Positions 1-8,885 of a stretch of 56,723 bases of DNA are shown here, in pieces. Within the stretch, counting starts at the first letter, position 1, and each line of letters opens with the position of its first letter. Under the pieces are notes generated by a model. It saw nothing but the letters and a program-made list of their open reading frames with translations, had not been told where the DNA came from and ran no database searches. The stretch comes from an uncultured Pelagibacteraceae bacterium (GTDB lineage: Bacteria; Pseudomonadota; Alphaproteobacteria; Pelagibacterales; Pelagibacteraceae): contig CACJTN010000006.1 of NCBI GenBank assembly GCA_902596325.1, positions 1 to 56,723 on the forward strand, given 5' to 3'. The translations under genes and the position numbers were made by a program.

Positions 1-263
1 TAACGAAAATTCTTTTATCAGTAATAAAAAAGAAAAATAAACTTGGAAAAAATGTAAAAGTAAAATTTGTAAAAGATAGACCTGGGCACGATATTAGATA
101 CGCAATTAATAGCTCAAAAATTAAAAAAGAGTTAGGATGGAAGCCAAAAATGAGTTTTACAAAAGGAATTGAGAATACGTTTGATTGGTATTCTAAAAAT
201 AAAACCTATTATTCATTATTAAAAAAAAAAGATATAATCAAAAGAGTTGGTTTAAAAAAATGA
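1..263 (+). CDS. rfbB: dTDP-glucose 4,6-dehydratase, C-terminal end (5' cut by window)
   Basis: Only the last ~86 codons are present, read from base 3 to a TGA at 261-263. The segment RPGHDIRYAI, followed by a Lys/Glu-Leu-Gly-Trp-x-Pro motif and an ENTFDWY tail, is the typical end of extended SDR nucleotide-sugar dehydratases. The RPGHDxRYAI form with rfbA and rfbC next to it points to RfbB/RmlB. That enzyme makes dTDP-4-keto-6-deoxyglucose for surface polysaccharide. Its stop overlaps the rfbA start (ATGA), so the two are probably translationally coupled. The catalytic Tyr-Lys and the Rossmann fold lie outside the window. Confidence 0.85.
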   Translation, partial: TKILLSVIKKKNKLGKNVKVKFVKDRPGHDIRYAINSSKIKKELGWKPKMSFTKGIENTFDWYSKNKTYYSLLKKKDIIKRVGLKK

Positions 264-1126
264 TAAAAAAAGGAATAATACTTTCTGGAGGTAAAGGTAC
301 TAGAATGAGCCCTTTAACTAAGGCAGTAAATAAACAACTTTTACCAATATATGATAAACCATTAATTTATTATCCGTTATCTATATTAATGTTAGCTAAA
401 ATTAGGGATATTCTTATTGTGGTAAATAAAGGTCAATTAGAACAATATAAAAAATTATTACCTAATGGAAAACATCTTGGTATCAAAATCTCCTATGTAG
501 AACAAGACAAGCCAAGAGGCTTGCCAGATGCATTCATATTAGGAGAAAAATTTATCGGAAAAAGTGGTGTGTCTTTAATACTTGGGGATAATTTTTTTTA
601 TGGGCAGTATTTGTCTGAAAAACTTAAGCAATCTATTAAAGTTAAAAATGGTGCAAGAGTATTTTTACATAAGGTGAAGAGTCCAGAAAAGTATGGTGTT
701 GCAAAAATAAAAAAAAATAAAATAATGTTAATTAAAGAAAAGCCAAAAAAATATTTTTCAGATTTTGCTATAACTGGACTTTATTTTTTTGATAAAAATG
801 TAGTTCGTTATTCTAAAGAACTAAAGCCTTCAAAAAGAGGAGAACTAGAAATAACTGATCTTTTAAATAAATATAAGAAAAAAAACAAATTGTCTGCGGA
901 CTTTATTGGAAGAGGTGGAGCATGGCTAGATACTGGTTCAATAAGCGATTATTACAAAACTAGTAATTTTGTGTCAGCTATTGAAAATAGACAAGGATTT
1001 AAAATTGCTTGTATAGAGGAAATTGCATTTTTAAATAAATGGATAACTAAAAAACATGTCAAAAATTCAATTAAGTTTTATGGTAATTGCGAATATTCAA
1101 CATATTTAAAAAAATTAATCCAATAA
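260..1126 (+). CDS. rfbA: Glucose-1-phosphate thymidylyltransferase
   Basis: Forms dTDP-glucose from dTTP and glucose-1-phosphate, the first step of the dTDP-deoxysugar route. The N-terminal nucleotidyltransferase signature GGKGTRMSPLT is at residues 10-20, followed by NKQLLP. LGDNFFYG (metal/nucleotide binding) and AITGLYFFD come later, and the GGAWLDTGS motif is near residue 215. The 288-residue length matches the family. The ATG overlaps the upstream stop by 4 bases, and its own stop overlaps the rfbC start. The position in an rfbB-rfbA-rfbC string supports the call; no rfbD is seen downstream. Confidence 0.95.
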   Translation: MIKKGIILSGGKGTRMSPLTKAVNKQLLPIYDKPLIYYPLSILMLAKIRDILIVVNKGQLEQYKKLLPNGKHLGIKISYVEQDKPRGLPDAFILGEKFIGKSGVSLILGDNFFYGQYLSEKLKQSIKVKNGARVFLHKVKSPEKYGVAKIKKNKIMLIKEKPKKYFSDFAITGLYFFDKNVVRYSKELKPSKRGELEITDLLNKYKKKNKLSADFIGRGGAWLDTGSISDYYKTSNFVSAIENRQGFKIACIEEIAFLNKWITKKHVKNSIKFYGNCEYSTYLKKLIQ

Positions 1127-1653
1127 TGATATCTAATACAAAATTTAAAGGTCTAATCATTATAAAAAACAAACCTTTTAAAGATAAAAGAGGTTATTTT
1201 AAAGAACTGTTCAGAGAGAAAGAAATTAATAAAAAATTTCCTTTTATTGTTATGTCTCTTTCAAAAAAAAATGTGATAAGAGGATTGCATCTACAAAAAA
1301 AATCTACACAAGGGAAATATATTTCGGTAATAAAAGGTAAAATCTTTGATGTTGCTTTAGATTTAAGAAAAGGTTCAAAAACTTTTGGTAAATATTTTTC
1401 AATTTTTCTTAGTGAAAAAAATTCAATCTCAGTTTACATACCACCGGGGTTTGCTCATGGATTCTGTGGGTTACAAAAAGAAAACTATATGATTTATAGT
1501 TGTACAAATTATAGGCATCAAAAATCAGAGATTGGCATAAAATTTAACGATAAAGATTTAAATATAAAGTGGCCAATTAAAAATCCAATATTATCAAAAA
1601 AAGATAGAAATAATTTAAGTTTTCAAGATTTCAAAAAAAAGTTTAAATTATAG
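1126..1653 (+). CDS. rfbC: dTDP-4-dehydrorhamnose 3,5-epimerase
   Basis: Epimerises dTDP-4-keto-6-deoxyglucose at C3 and C5. This is a cupin-fold protein of 175 residues, close to the usual ~180. The RGLHLQ motif has the catalytic-type His at about residue 55. KGKIFDVALDLRKGS and PPGFAHGF are the other family hallmarks. The frame is open further upstream inside rfbA, but the ATG that overlaps the rfbA stop (TAATG) aligns best with family N termini, so I chose it. It is the last gene of the visible operon and converges on a tRNA gene. Confidence 0.92.
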   Translation: MISNTKFKGLIIIKNKPFKDKRGYFKELFREKEINKKFPFIVMSLSKKNVIRGLHLQKKSTQGKYISVIKGKIFDVALDLRKGSKTFGKYFSIFLSEKNSISVYIPPGFAHGFCGLQKENYMIYSCTNYRHQKSEIGIKFNDKDLNIKWPIKNPILSKKDRNNLSFQDFKKKFKL

Positions 1654-1657
1654 TTTG

Positions 1658-1734
1658 TGGTAGCGGGAAGTGGGATCGAACCACTGACCTCGGGCTTATG
1701 AGTCCCGCGCTCTAACCAACTGAGCTACCCCGCC
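1658..1734 (-). tRNA. tRNA-Met (anticodon CAT), elongator-like
   Basis: A 77-base cloverleaf on the minus strand with an encoded CCA end. The acceptor starts GGCGGGG, and the D arm is GCTC...GAGC. The anticodon loop is CTCATAA, and the T arm has TTCGATC between AGTGG and CCACT. G1 pairs by wobble with T72, so the C1xA72 mismatch of initiator tRNA is absent; this favours elongator Met. The anticodon stem closes with an A31/G39 mismatch. A tRNA-Ile(CAT) with lysidine modification cannot be excluded by sequence alone. Confidence 0.88.
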
Positions 1735-1768
1735 ATTAAATTGAATTCGATATATACTACTTAGATCT

Positions 1769-1951
1769 TTATGAAGCAATATGCTTTATAAGGTAGTATA
1801 ATATACCAGTAATAATTGTTGCGATTATAAAGCCTTCTGCAAATAAAGATAAAATTTTTTTCTTATCATTATAATTTGTTCTTAAATAAACATGCACTAA
1901 CGTGTAAATGCCTACAATTGCAATACTTAATAAAATATCAGTTGCTAACAT
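1769..1951 (-). CDS. Small membrane protein of 60 residues downstream of tldE
   Basis: No family recognised. Two hydrophobic stretches (about residues 3-22 and 38-57) flank a short charged loop containing NDKKK, so it is probably a two-helix inner-membrane protein. It starts 4 bases after the stop of the pmbA/tldE gene on the same strand. It is therefore probably the third gene of the tldD-tldE unit. The length and transmembrane pattern make chance coding less likely. There is no evidence for a role in the TldD/TldE protease. Confidence 0.6.
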   Translation of the reverse strand: MLATDILLSIAIVGIYTLVHVYLRTNYNDKKKILSLFAEGFIIATIITGILYYLIKHIAS

Positions 1952-1955
1952 AATT

Positions 1956-3275
1956 TTATTTACCGCCTACAGTAATACCATTAACTAACATTGTGGGCGA
2001 ATTTGTAGAATATTTAAACTCCAAATCATCTGCTAAAATAATGTTTTTAAACATTTCATTAAAGTTGCCTGCTATAGTTATCTCACTAACTGGGAATGTA
2101 AATTTTCCATTTTCAATCATTATTCCTGAAGCCCCGACAGAATAATCTCCTGTAATAATGTTTGCACCTCTTCCAATTGTTTCCTTTATAAAAAGTAATT
2201 TTTTTTCTGAATTTATTAATTGGTCAAATGATTGATCTCCATTTTCGAAGTATAAATTTGTTGTGCCGCTAGAACGGCCATTAGATTTTCTGTTGATTTT
2301 TTTTCCGCTGTATGTCTCAACAAGATAATCTTTTAAAATTCCATTTTTAACAAGTTTTAAGTCTTCGATTCTAACTCCTTCACTGTCAAAGTATCTTGAT
2401 CCATTCGCTTTTTTAATATTAGCTTTATCAATTATATTAATTTGATCATTAAAGATTTTTTTATTTAAAGAATCCTTCAAAAAAGTTGTTCCTTTAGAAA
2501 TCGTGTTAGATGATATTGCGCTTGCAAATGTTGATAGTAAATTTTGCGCTATTCTTTTATCAAATACAATTCCCATTTTATTACTTTCAATTTTTTTTGG
2601 ATTCAATTTGCTTATTGCCATTTTTGCAGCGCTTTCCCCTATTTGTTTAGGAGTAAGAAGATCTTTAAAATGCCTTTTGCTACTGTATTCATAGTCCCTT
2701 TCCATGCTGCCATTGCTTTTAGATACGACTTCACAATAGGCAGTAAATTGAGATGTTTTATAGCCATCTGAAAAACCATTAGAGTTTGCAAGTATAAAGT
2801 TGGATTTAGTTTCACTGAAGCCCGATCCATTTGTATTAACTATTTTATCATGGGAAAATGCAACTTCTTCTGCTTCTTTTATAAAATTTATTTTTTCGTC
2901 ATTACTTAAGTGCGTAATGTCATATAAGTCTAAATTTTTTTCACCTTTAAAATGTAATTCTTGATCTGGTAAAGAATTATATTCATCTTCTGGAGTGACT
3001 TTTGTGGAGTCTATACATCTTGTTACAAGTTCAATTAGATTATTTTCGGAAAAATTAGTCGAAGATATTGATGCTTTTTTTTTACCAATGTAGGTCGTCA
3101 AAGTAACACCAAGATTTTCTGATCTCTCTGAGCCGTCTAATTTTTTATTCCGAATATTCACATTTTCGGAAATTGTATTCATCACCAAAACGTTTGAACT
3201 TGTTGATCCAAGATCTTTTGATTTGGAAATACAAAAATCTGCGATTTTTTCTAAAAATCTATCTTCTTTAATCAT
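1956..3275 (-). CDS. pmbA: Metalloprotease-like subunit TldE/PmbA
   Basis: Partner of TldD in a cytosolic heterodimeric peptidase, known from E. coli for microcin B17 maturation and CcdA antitoxin turnover. The 439-residue length fits. Family features seen are the glycine-rich C-terminal half (GRSSGTTNLYFENGD, GRGANIITGDYSVGASG) and the final SPTMLVNGITVGG. It has no HExxxH zinc motif, as expected for the non-catalytic subunit. It lies 5 bases downstream of tldD, so the two are co-transcribed. The terminal VGG resembles the TldD end, consistent with their common ancestry. Confidence 0.9.
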   Translation of the reverse strand: MIKEDRFLEKIADFCISKSKDLGSTSSNVLVMNTISENVNIRNKKLDGSERSENLGVTLTTYIGKKKASISSTNFSENNLIELVTRCIDSTKVTPEDEYNSLPDQELHFKGEKNLDLYDITHLSNDEKINFIKEAEEVAFSHDKIVNTNGSGFSETKSNFILANSNGFSDGYKTSQFTAYCEVVSKSNGSMERDYEYSSKRHFKDLLTPKQIGESAAKMAISKLNPKKIESNKMGIVFDKRIAQNLLSTFASAISSNTISKGTTFLKDSLNKKIFNDQINIIDKANIKKANGSRYFDSEGVRIEDLKLVKNGILKDYLVETYSGKKINRKSNGRSSGTTNLYFENGDQSFDQLINSEKKLLFIKETIGRGANIITGDYSVGASGIMIENGKFTFPVSEITIAGNFNEMFKNIILADDLEFKYSTNSPTMLVNGITVGGK

Positions 3276-3280
3276 TTAAA

Positions 3281-4693
3281 TTATATTTGAGTGCCACCAA
3301 CTGTCATTTTGTCAATTAGTAGTGATGGTTGACCAACACCAACTGGCACACCTTGACCAGCTTTACCACAGGTTCCGATTCCTGGATCTAACATCATATC
3401 GTTACCTACCATAAGAACTTCTTTAAGAGATGAGGGACCGTCACCAATTAATGTTGCACCTTTGATAGGTGATCCAATTTTTCCGTTTATAATCTCGTAG
3501 GCCTCTGTGCAACTGAACACAAATTTTCCTGAAGTTATATCTACCTGCCCACCTCCGAAACTTACAGCAAAAATACCTTTGTCTACAGATTTTATCATTT
3601 CATCTTGTGTGTTTTTACCGTTTAACATTATAGTATTTCTCATTCTTGGCATTACTATATGTTTATAGCTTTCTCTTCTTCCATTTCCTGTGGATTTAGT
3701 ATTCATTAATCTTGCATTTAACCTATCCTGCATGAAATTTTTTAAAATGCCATTTTCTATCAAAACTGTTTTTTCTGTTGGTGTTCCTTCGTCATCAATG
3801 TTTAAACTTCCTCTTCTTTTATCAATTGTTCCGTCATCAATAATTGTAACGCCATCGCTTGCAACTTTCTTTCCTACCAAATCATGAAATACCGAAGTTT
3901 TTTTTCTATTAAAATCACCTTCTAGTCCATGTCCAACAGCTTCATGAATTAAAATTGCAGGCCAGCCAGGTCCTAAAACTACCTTCATTTCACCTGCTGG
4001 TGAGGCCTTACTTTCTAAATTTGTTGTTGCAATTCTATAGGCTTCGTCGCAAATTTTTTTCCAGTCATCATTTTTTAGAAACTCGTCATAAGATTGTCTA
4101 CCTCCTACACCGTAAACACCAGTTTCTTTTCTTCCATTCTTCTCCACCATCACTGAAACATTAATCCTCACTAAAGGCCTCGAGTCTTTAAGTAATTCCC
4201 CACCACACCTTAAAATTTCTATATTTTTTCTCTCTCCTAAAAAATTAGCAGTTACTTGTTTTACAGATCCGCTTATTGATCTAGAATATTCGTTAATTTC
4301 ATTCAAAATTTTGATCTTGTCAGCTAAATTCTTTTCATCCACAGGGTCTAAATCATTATAAAATTTTTGATTTGTTTTTTTAATTTCTGAATTATATATG
4401 CCTTCACTATTTTTTAGAGTCGATTTAAGGTTTTTGCCCGAATTTCTTAAAGATTTTTCAGAAATTTCGTTAGAATGAGAATAAGCAACTACGTCACCAT
4501 TGATTGCTCTAAATCCATAGCCAGAATCCTTGGTATAGTTTGAACTTTTAATTTTATTATCATCCAATACAATTGACTCTGACTTAGTATCTTCTAAATA
4601 TAATTCTCCATCATCACACTTATTCAGTGTCTCAGAAACGATTTTTTCTGCTTTATTTATATCTAAGTCAGTGTTTTTAAAGAATGAAGACAT
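3281..4693 (-). CDS. tldD: Zinc metalloprotease TldD
   Basis: Catalytic half of the TldD/TldE peptidase. The zinc motif HEAVGHGLEGD (HExxxH) is near residue 250. The C-terminal segments GGGQVDITSGKFVFSCTEAY and GTCGKAGQGVPVG contain the conserved Cys and Gly residues that complete the metal site in the family. The 470-residue length is close to the usual 480. It is the first gene of the minus-strand unit and diverges from the TPR gene. The 127-base spacer between them should hold both promoters, though I see no clear operator there. Confidence 0.95.
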   Translation of the reverse strand: MSSFFKNTDLDINKAEKIVSETLNKCDDGELYLEDTKSESIVLDDNKIKSSNYTKDSGYGFRAINGDVVAYSHSNEISEKSLRNSGKNLKSTLKNSEGIYNSEIKKTNQKFYNDLDPVDEKNLADKIKILNEINEYSRSISGSVKQVTANFLGERKNIEILRCGGELLKDSRPLVRINVSVMVEKNGRKETGVYGVGGRQSYDEFLKNDDWKKICDEAYRIATTNLESKASPAGEMKVVLGPGWPAILIHEAVGHGLEGDFNRKKTSVFHDLVGKKVASDGVTIIDDGTIDKRRGSLNIDDEGTPTEKTVLIENGILKNFMQDRLNARLMNTKSTGNGRRESYKHIVMPRMRNTIMLNGKNTQDEMIKSVDKGIFAVSFGGGQVDITSGKFVFSCTEAYEIINGKIGSPIKGATLIGDGPSSLKEVLMVGNDMMLDPGIGTCGKAGQGVPVGVGQPSLLIDKMTVGGTQI

Positions 4694-4820
4694 AGAAATA
4701 ATTTAATTAAGATTTGCAATATATCAACTGCAAAGTTAACACATCTAAGAAGGCACGTATTATTAATCATGTATATAAATGGTTGAAATAAATAACTAAA
4801 AACTTATAAAATTAGCTCTA

Positions 4821-6146
4821 ATGGACAAACTTACTATTAAAGAGAAAATTGGTGAGGCTGTTAAACTTATAAATAACAGGTCTTATAAAGAAGCTTTAGA
4901 GTGTTTAAAAGATATTGTAAGCGAAAATAAAAATGATCCAAAGATATTGAATTTGTACGGAATAGTACAATTACAACTAAATAAAATTAATGAAGCTATT
5001 AATTCTTTTGAAAGAACTATCCTATTAGATAAAAAATTTATTCAAGGATATAACAATTTAGGTAATGTTTATGTAAAATCAGGAAAGCTTCGAAAAGCTG
5101 TTGAGATGTATAACAAAGTCTTGTCTTTAAAACCTGATTATCCCGCTGGATTTAATAATCTAGCAAGCGCTCAAAGTGATTTGGGAGAACTTGAAGATTC
5201 GATTAAAAATTATGAAAACGCACTTAAACATGATCCAAATCATGTTTCTGCAAAAAATAACATTATTCAAGTACTAACTTTTTACAGCCCAAAAAATACA
5301 AGTGAAAATGTTTTTACAAAATCAAATTCCGAACTTCAGCAAATTGAAATTCCTTATAAAGAAAGTAGTGAAATATCAGATGAAGACGTAATACTTTTTT
5401 ATAAAAAATGTAAGGAAATAGTTGATAGAAATTTTAAAGATTTTGATTTTCACTTATCTCAGATATGGAGAAGTAATACAATTAATTTGGGATGTAATAG
5501 ACATTTTGAAATATTTAACAAGTTTAAAGTCATTCCTGAGTATTGTTTTGGATGCTTTAAAGTTCAAATAGAGCTTAAATCTATAATAGACCTGATTAAA
5601 CTTTATTTTATTTTTGATAAATTAAATTTAAGCAAGAATAATTCAAGAAAATGTATGATTGAGCTTAGAGAAAATGCAACTGGAACTTATAAAGGGCTAA
5701 TATATTGTTCCGGCATTGATGAAGCAAATCTAATTTGTGAACAGTTATCAAGAATAATTGATGAAAAAATTAAAAGAGAAATTAAAGTTGGTGTTAAAAG
5801 AGGATGTACAGAATTCGGAATTGAACATCCCGAGTATAAAATAATTGATAAAGATTCAAAAGATTTTATGATTTATAAGAATGAATGGAAAGAAAAAGAA
5901 AATATTATTGATAGCAATACTTTAAAATATGCAAGAGAAAACAGCGTAAATAGAAAACCTACCATCAGTGGTGTCACATTAAATGATATTTTAATTATGA
6001 AAAATTGGATTTATTACGCTAAAAAAATTGGTGATGGAGATTATAAAAAATTGGATGAAAATATTTTTGCTTCAAGTCATATAGAAAATCAAACATCTAA
6101 AAAATTGAAATATGTTAAAAAAGGAACCTCTTATAATTTATCTTAA
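4821..6146 (+). CDS. TPR protein with an unrecognised Cys-containing C-terminal half
   Basis: Residues ~1-150 hold four tetratricopeptide-like repeats (for example NLGNVYVKSGKLRKAVEMY and NLASAQSDLGELEDSIKNY), a protein-protein interaction module. The remaining ~290 residues match no family I recognise. They include CNRHFEIFNKF and PEYCFGCFK with a CxxC pair, then RENATGTYKGLIYCSG and GVKRGCTEFGIEHPEY, so it could bind metal or be an enzyme acting on a bound partner. There is no signal peptide, so it is likely cytosolic. It is a single gene that converges directly on the next minus-strand gene. Confidence 0.8.
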   Translation: MDKLTIKEKIGEAVKLINNRSYKEALECLKDIVSENKNDPKILNLYGIVQLQLNKINEAINSFERTILLDKKFIQGYNNLGNVYVKSGKLRKAVEMYNKVLSLKPDYPAGFNNLASAQSDLGELEDSIKNYENALKHDPNHVSAKNNIIQVLTFYSPKNTSENVFTKSNSELQQIEIPYKESSEISDEDVILFYKKCKEIVDRNFKDFDFHLSQIWRSNTINLGCNRHFEIFNKFKVIPEYCFGCFKVQIELKSIIDLIKLYFIFDKLNLSKNNSRKCMIELRENATGTYKGLIYCSGIDEANLICEQLSRIIDEKIKREIKVGVKRGCTEFGIEHPEYKIIDKDSKDFMIYKNEWKEKENIIDSNTLKYARENSVNRKPTISGVTLNDILIMKNWIYYAKKIGDGDYKKLDENIFASSHIENQTSKKLKYVKKGTSYNLS

Positions 6147-6350
6147 TTAAAGGGATACTATTAGACCTGTTGCTAATACGCTAAGAGAAACTAAAGATAT
6201 TACTAAGAAAGTTTCCAGTTTTTCTTTTTTTTTATCTGCACGAACTCTATTAAGCAAAATATTAATATCAACTCTATTTTTTTTATTTAACTTTTTGTCT
6301 TGAGAAGTACTCAGTTCTGAATTTTGAATTACTTGGTTTCTGTTTAGCAT
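6147..6350 (-). CDS. Tail-anchored mini-protein (67 residues), paralogue of the gene at 19181-19375
   Basis: A charged, Lys-rich N-terminal half is followed by one C-terminal hydrophobic helix (about residues 46-66). This suggests a tail-anchored inner-membrane protein with a cytosolic head. The block NRVDINILLNRV, then KKEKLE, aligns with KKVNIDVLKRKI and KKEKMV in the protein at 19181-19375, and the transmembrane helix is also C-terminal there. The two are therefore likely members of one small family. The gene stands alone between convergent and same-strand genes with 90 bases upstream. Function unknown. Confidence 0.7.
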   Translation of the reverse strand: MLNRNQVIQNSELSTSQDKKLNKKNRVDINILLNRVRADKKKEKLETFLVISLVSLSVLATGLIVSL

Positions 6351-6440
6351 TTTGTATATCTATAATTTAACTATAGATTTAGAATATTTACAAACATTAT
6401 CGGGTTCAATTTAGAATGAATATAAACTATATAATTCCAC

Positions 6441-8882
6441 TTAAACTTTTTTATAATTGTTGTTGTTTAAAGGACTATCTAACAATTCAGCCACATATTT
6501 AGACTTTTCTACTTCAATATAAATATTTTTACCTTTTAAACTATCTTTGGTATTACCAGAATTTACGTAACCAAATGTTAAGTTTGTATTATAATTAAAC
6601 GAATAATTGCCCGATGTTGTTCTTCCAATTATTTTTTTATCTAAATAGATAGGTTCGTCATGTAACAGAAGTGGCTCGCCTGGCTTTGTATCTTTTAAAC
6701 TAAACATCATTAATCTTTTATTAATTTTGCTGTCCTTTATTTTCAGCAAAGAGTCTTTTCCAATGAAATTTATGTTTTTTTTAAAACTAATAGCAAATTC
6801 TAAACCTGCCTGATATTGATTTTCCTCTGGTGAAATATCATGCCCCCAATGTAAAAAACCATTTTCCATTCTCATAATATCAAGAGAATGCATCCCACAA
6901 TTACTAATATTATATTTTTTTCCTTCATTAATAAGTAAGCTATATATTTCTACTGCATTATCAAATTCTACATAAATCTCATAACCAAGTTCTCCTACGT
7001 ATGATAATCTTTGCACCCATGTATCTACATTATTGATTTTGATTTTTTTTCCAGTTGCGAATTTAAAATTTTTATTTGAAAAATCCTCTTTACTTATGCT
7101 GGTAATTAATTCTCTACTTTTAGGCCCAAAAAGACCAAATACACAATATTTATCTGTTACATCTGTTAGTTCTATGTTTGTTGTTAAATTTTTATTTATA
7201 TGAAATTTATCTCTCTCTCTTGTTGCCGCAGAACTAATTATTCTAAAATAATTTCTTTCTAGGCAAACTACAGTCACATCACCTTCTATACCACCATCAT
7301 TGTTAAGCATTTGTGTATATACACATTTTCCAGGTTCATTTTTTATATTAGCCGTACAAATTCTTTGCAATTCCTCAAAAGCTTTATCTCCTTTTAGCTC
7401 GAATTTTGAAAAAGGCGTAAGATCGAATAATCCAACGTTTTTTCTACAATTTTTTGTTTCAAATTCTACCGATGGATACCAATTTTGATATCTGTAACTG
7501 TAATTATATTTTGGCTCTTGATTATCCATCGAAAACCACATTGGTCTCTCATATCCACCTGATACACCAAAACATGCACCATTTTTTTTTAATATTTCGT
7601 GGTGAGGGAATATTTTTATATTTCTTGCGGTCTGATGTTGTTTAAATGGCCAATGCATTCCATATAAATCACCAAGAGTTTCTGTAACTCTTTCTTTAAT
7701 AAATTTTATTTCTGAATGAAATTTTTGAAATCTTTTAATATCATAACTAAAAATATCTTCATTAATATGTCCATTCATCATCCACTCAGCGGTAACTTTT
7801 CCAACACCACCAGCACTGGCTATTCCAATACTATTTAAACCACAACAAACAAAAAAATTTTTAACTTCTGGGACTTCGCCTAATAAAGTATTTGTATCTG
7901 GTGTAAAAGATTCAGGACCTGCAAAAAATTTTCTAATCCCTGTTTGCTCTAATATAGGAAACCTTTTCATACATGCATTTAAATATGGTTCAAAATGCTC
8001 AAGATTTTCTGGAAATTCACCAAATGAAAAATCTTCTGGAACTTCATTAGTTTTGTCAAATGCAGGAATAGATTTTCCCTCAAATATACCAAGTAACAAT
8101 TTTCCGGCGTCTTCTTTAAAATAAGTTCTACTATCAAAATCTCTAACAACAGGTAAATCTTTTGGTAAATTATTAATTGGTTCCGTTATTACATAAAAAT
8201 GCTCAGCAGGATATAATGGTATACTTACATTTAATTTTTCACCAATTTGTCTTGACCACATACCTGTCGCCAAAACTATGTATTCACATTCAATTTTTTG
8301 GCCGTTAACAATAACACCTTCAATTTTGTTATTTTTAATTAAAATTTTTTCTACAGGTAAGTCTTCAAAGATTTTTGCACCTTCGGCTCTAGCAGCTTTT
8401 GCAAGAAGTTGTGTAATTCCAGAGGGATCTCCTGATCCATCACCGGGCATTAGAATACCACCAAGTAAATCTTCATTTTTAATAAGTGGAATTTTTTCTT
8501 TAATATCTTCTTTATTTAAGATTTGGACATCAAAATTGTAAAGTTGTGCTGTAGTTGCTTGTCTTTTTAATTCCTGCCATCTACCTTCCTCTTGTGCGAT
8601 AGATAATGCTCCATTTAATCTCAACCCAGCTGAATGATCAACTTTTTTTTCAAGTTCTTTATATAAATCTAAAGAATATTTCCTTATTTTAGTTATAGTT
8701 GCAGATGGACCAATTTGACTTACTAAACCTGCGGCGTGCCAAGTTGTACCTGAGGTTAGTTTATCTCTCTCTAAAAGAATAACATCTTTCCATCCAAATT
8801 TCGCTAAATGATATGCACAAGAACATCCTACAACACCTCCACCAATAACGATTGCTTTTGCTGAACTTGGTATCTTTTTCAT
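6441..8882 (-). CDS. FAD/folate demethylating dehydrogenase (dimethylglycine/sarcosine dehydrogenase family)
   Basis: An 813-residue two-part enzyme. The N-terminal FAD domain (about 8-370) begins with the dinucleotide motif VIGGGVVGCSCA. It also has TWHAAGL, whose His49 matches the residue that carries covalent FAD in the family. The C-terminal half (about 430-800) is the GcvT aminomethyl-transferase fold that passes the removed methyl to tetrahydrofolate. Family members demethylate N-methylated glycines. The substrate here is open: the gene sits 3 bases after alanine dehydrogenase and an omega-aminotransferase, opposite tauABC. An N-methyl taurine or another methylated amine is plausible. 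Confidence 0.88.
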   Translation of the reverse strand: MKKIPSSAKAIVIGGGVVGCSCAYHLAKFGWKDVILLERDKLTSGTTWHAAGLVSQIGPSATITKIRKYSLDLYKELEKKVDHSAGLRLNGALSIAQEEGRWQELKRQATTAQLYNFDVQILNKEDIKEKIPLIKNEDLLGGILMPGDGSGDPSGITQLLAKAARAEGAKIFEDLPVEKILIKNNKIEGVIVNGQKIECEYIVLATGMWSRQIGEKLNVSIPLYPAEHFYVITEPINNLPKDLPVVRDFDSRTYFKEDAGKLLLGIFEGKSIPAFDKTNEVPEDFSFGEFPENLEHFEPYLNACMKRFPILEQTGIRKFFAGPESFTPDTNTLLGEVPEVKNFFVCCGLNSIGIASAGGVGKVTAEWMMNGHINEDIFSYDIKRFQKFHSEIKFIKERVTETLGDLYGMHWPFKQHQTARNIKIFPHHEILKKNGACFGVSGGYERPMWFSMDNQEPKYNYSYRYQNWYPSVEFETKNCRKNVGLFDLTPFSKFELKGDKAFEELQRICTANIKNEPGKCVYTQMLNNDGGIEGDVTVVCLERNYFRIISSAATRERDKFHINKNLTTNIELTDVTDKYCVFGLFGPKSRELITSISKEDFSNKNFKFATGKKIKINNVDTWVQRLSYVGELGYEIYVEFDNAVEIYSLLINEGKKYNISNCGMHSLDIMRMENGFLHWGHDISPEENQYQAGLEFAISFKKNINFIGKDSLLKIKDSKINKRLMMFSLKDTKPGEPLLLHDEPIYLDKKIIGRTTSGNYSFNYNTNLTFGYVNSGNTKDSLKGKNIYIEVEKSKYVAELLDSPLNNNNYKKV

Positions 8883-8885
8883 AAT

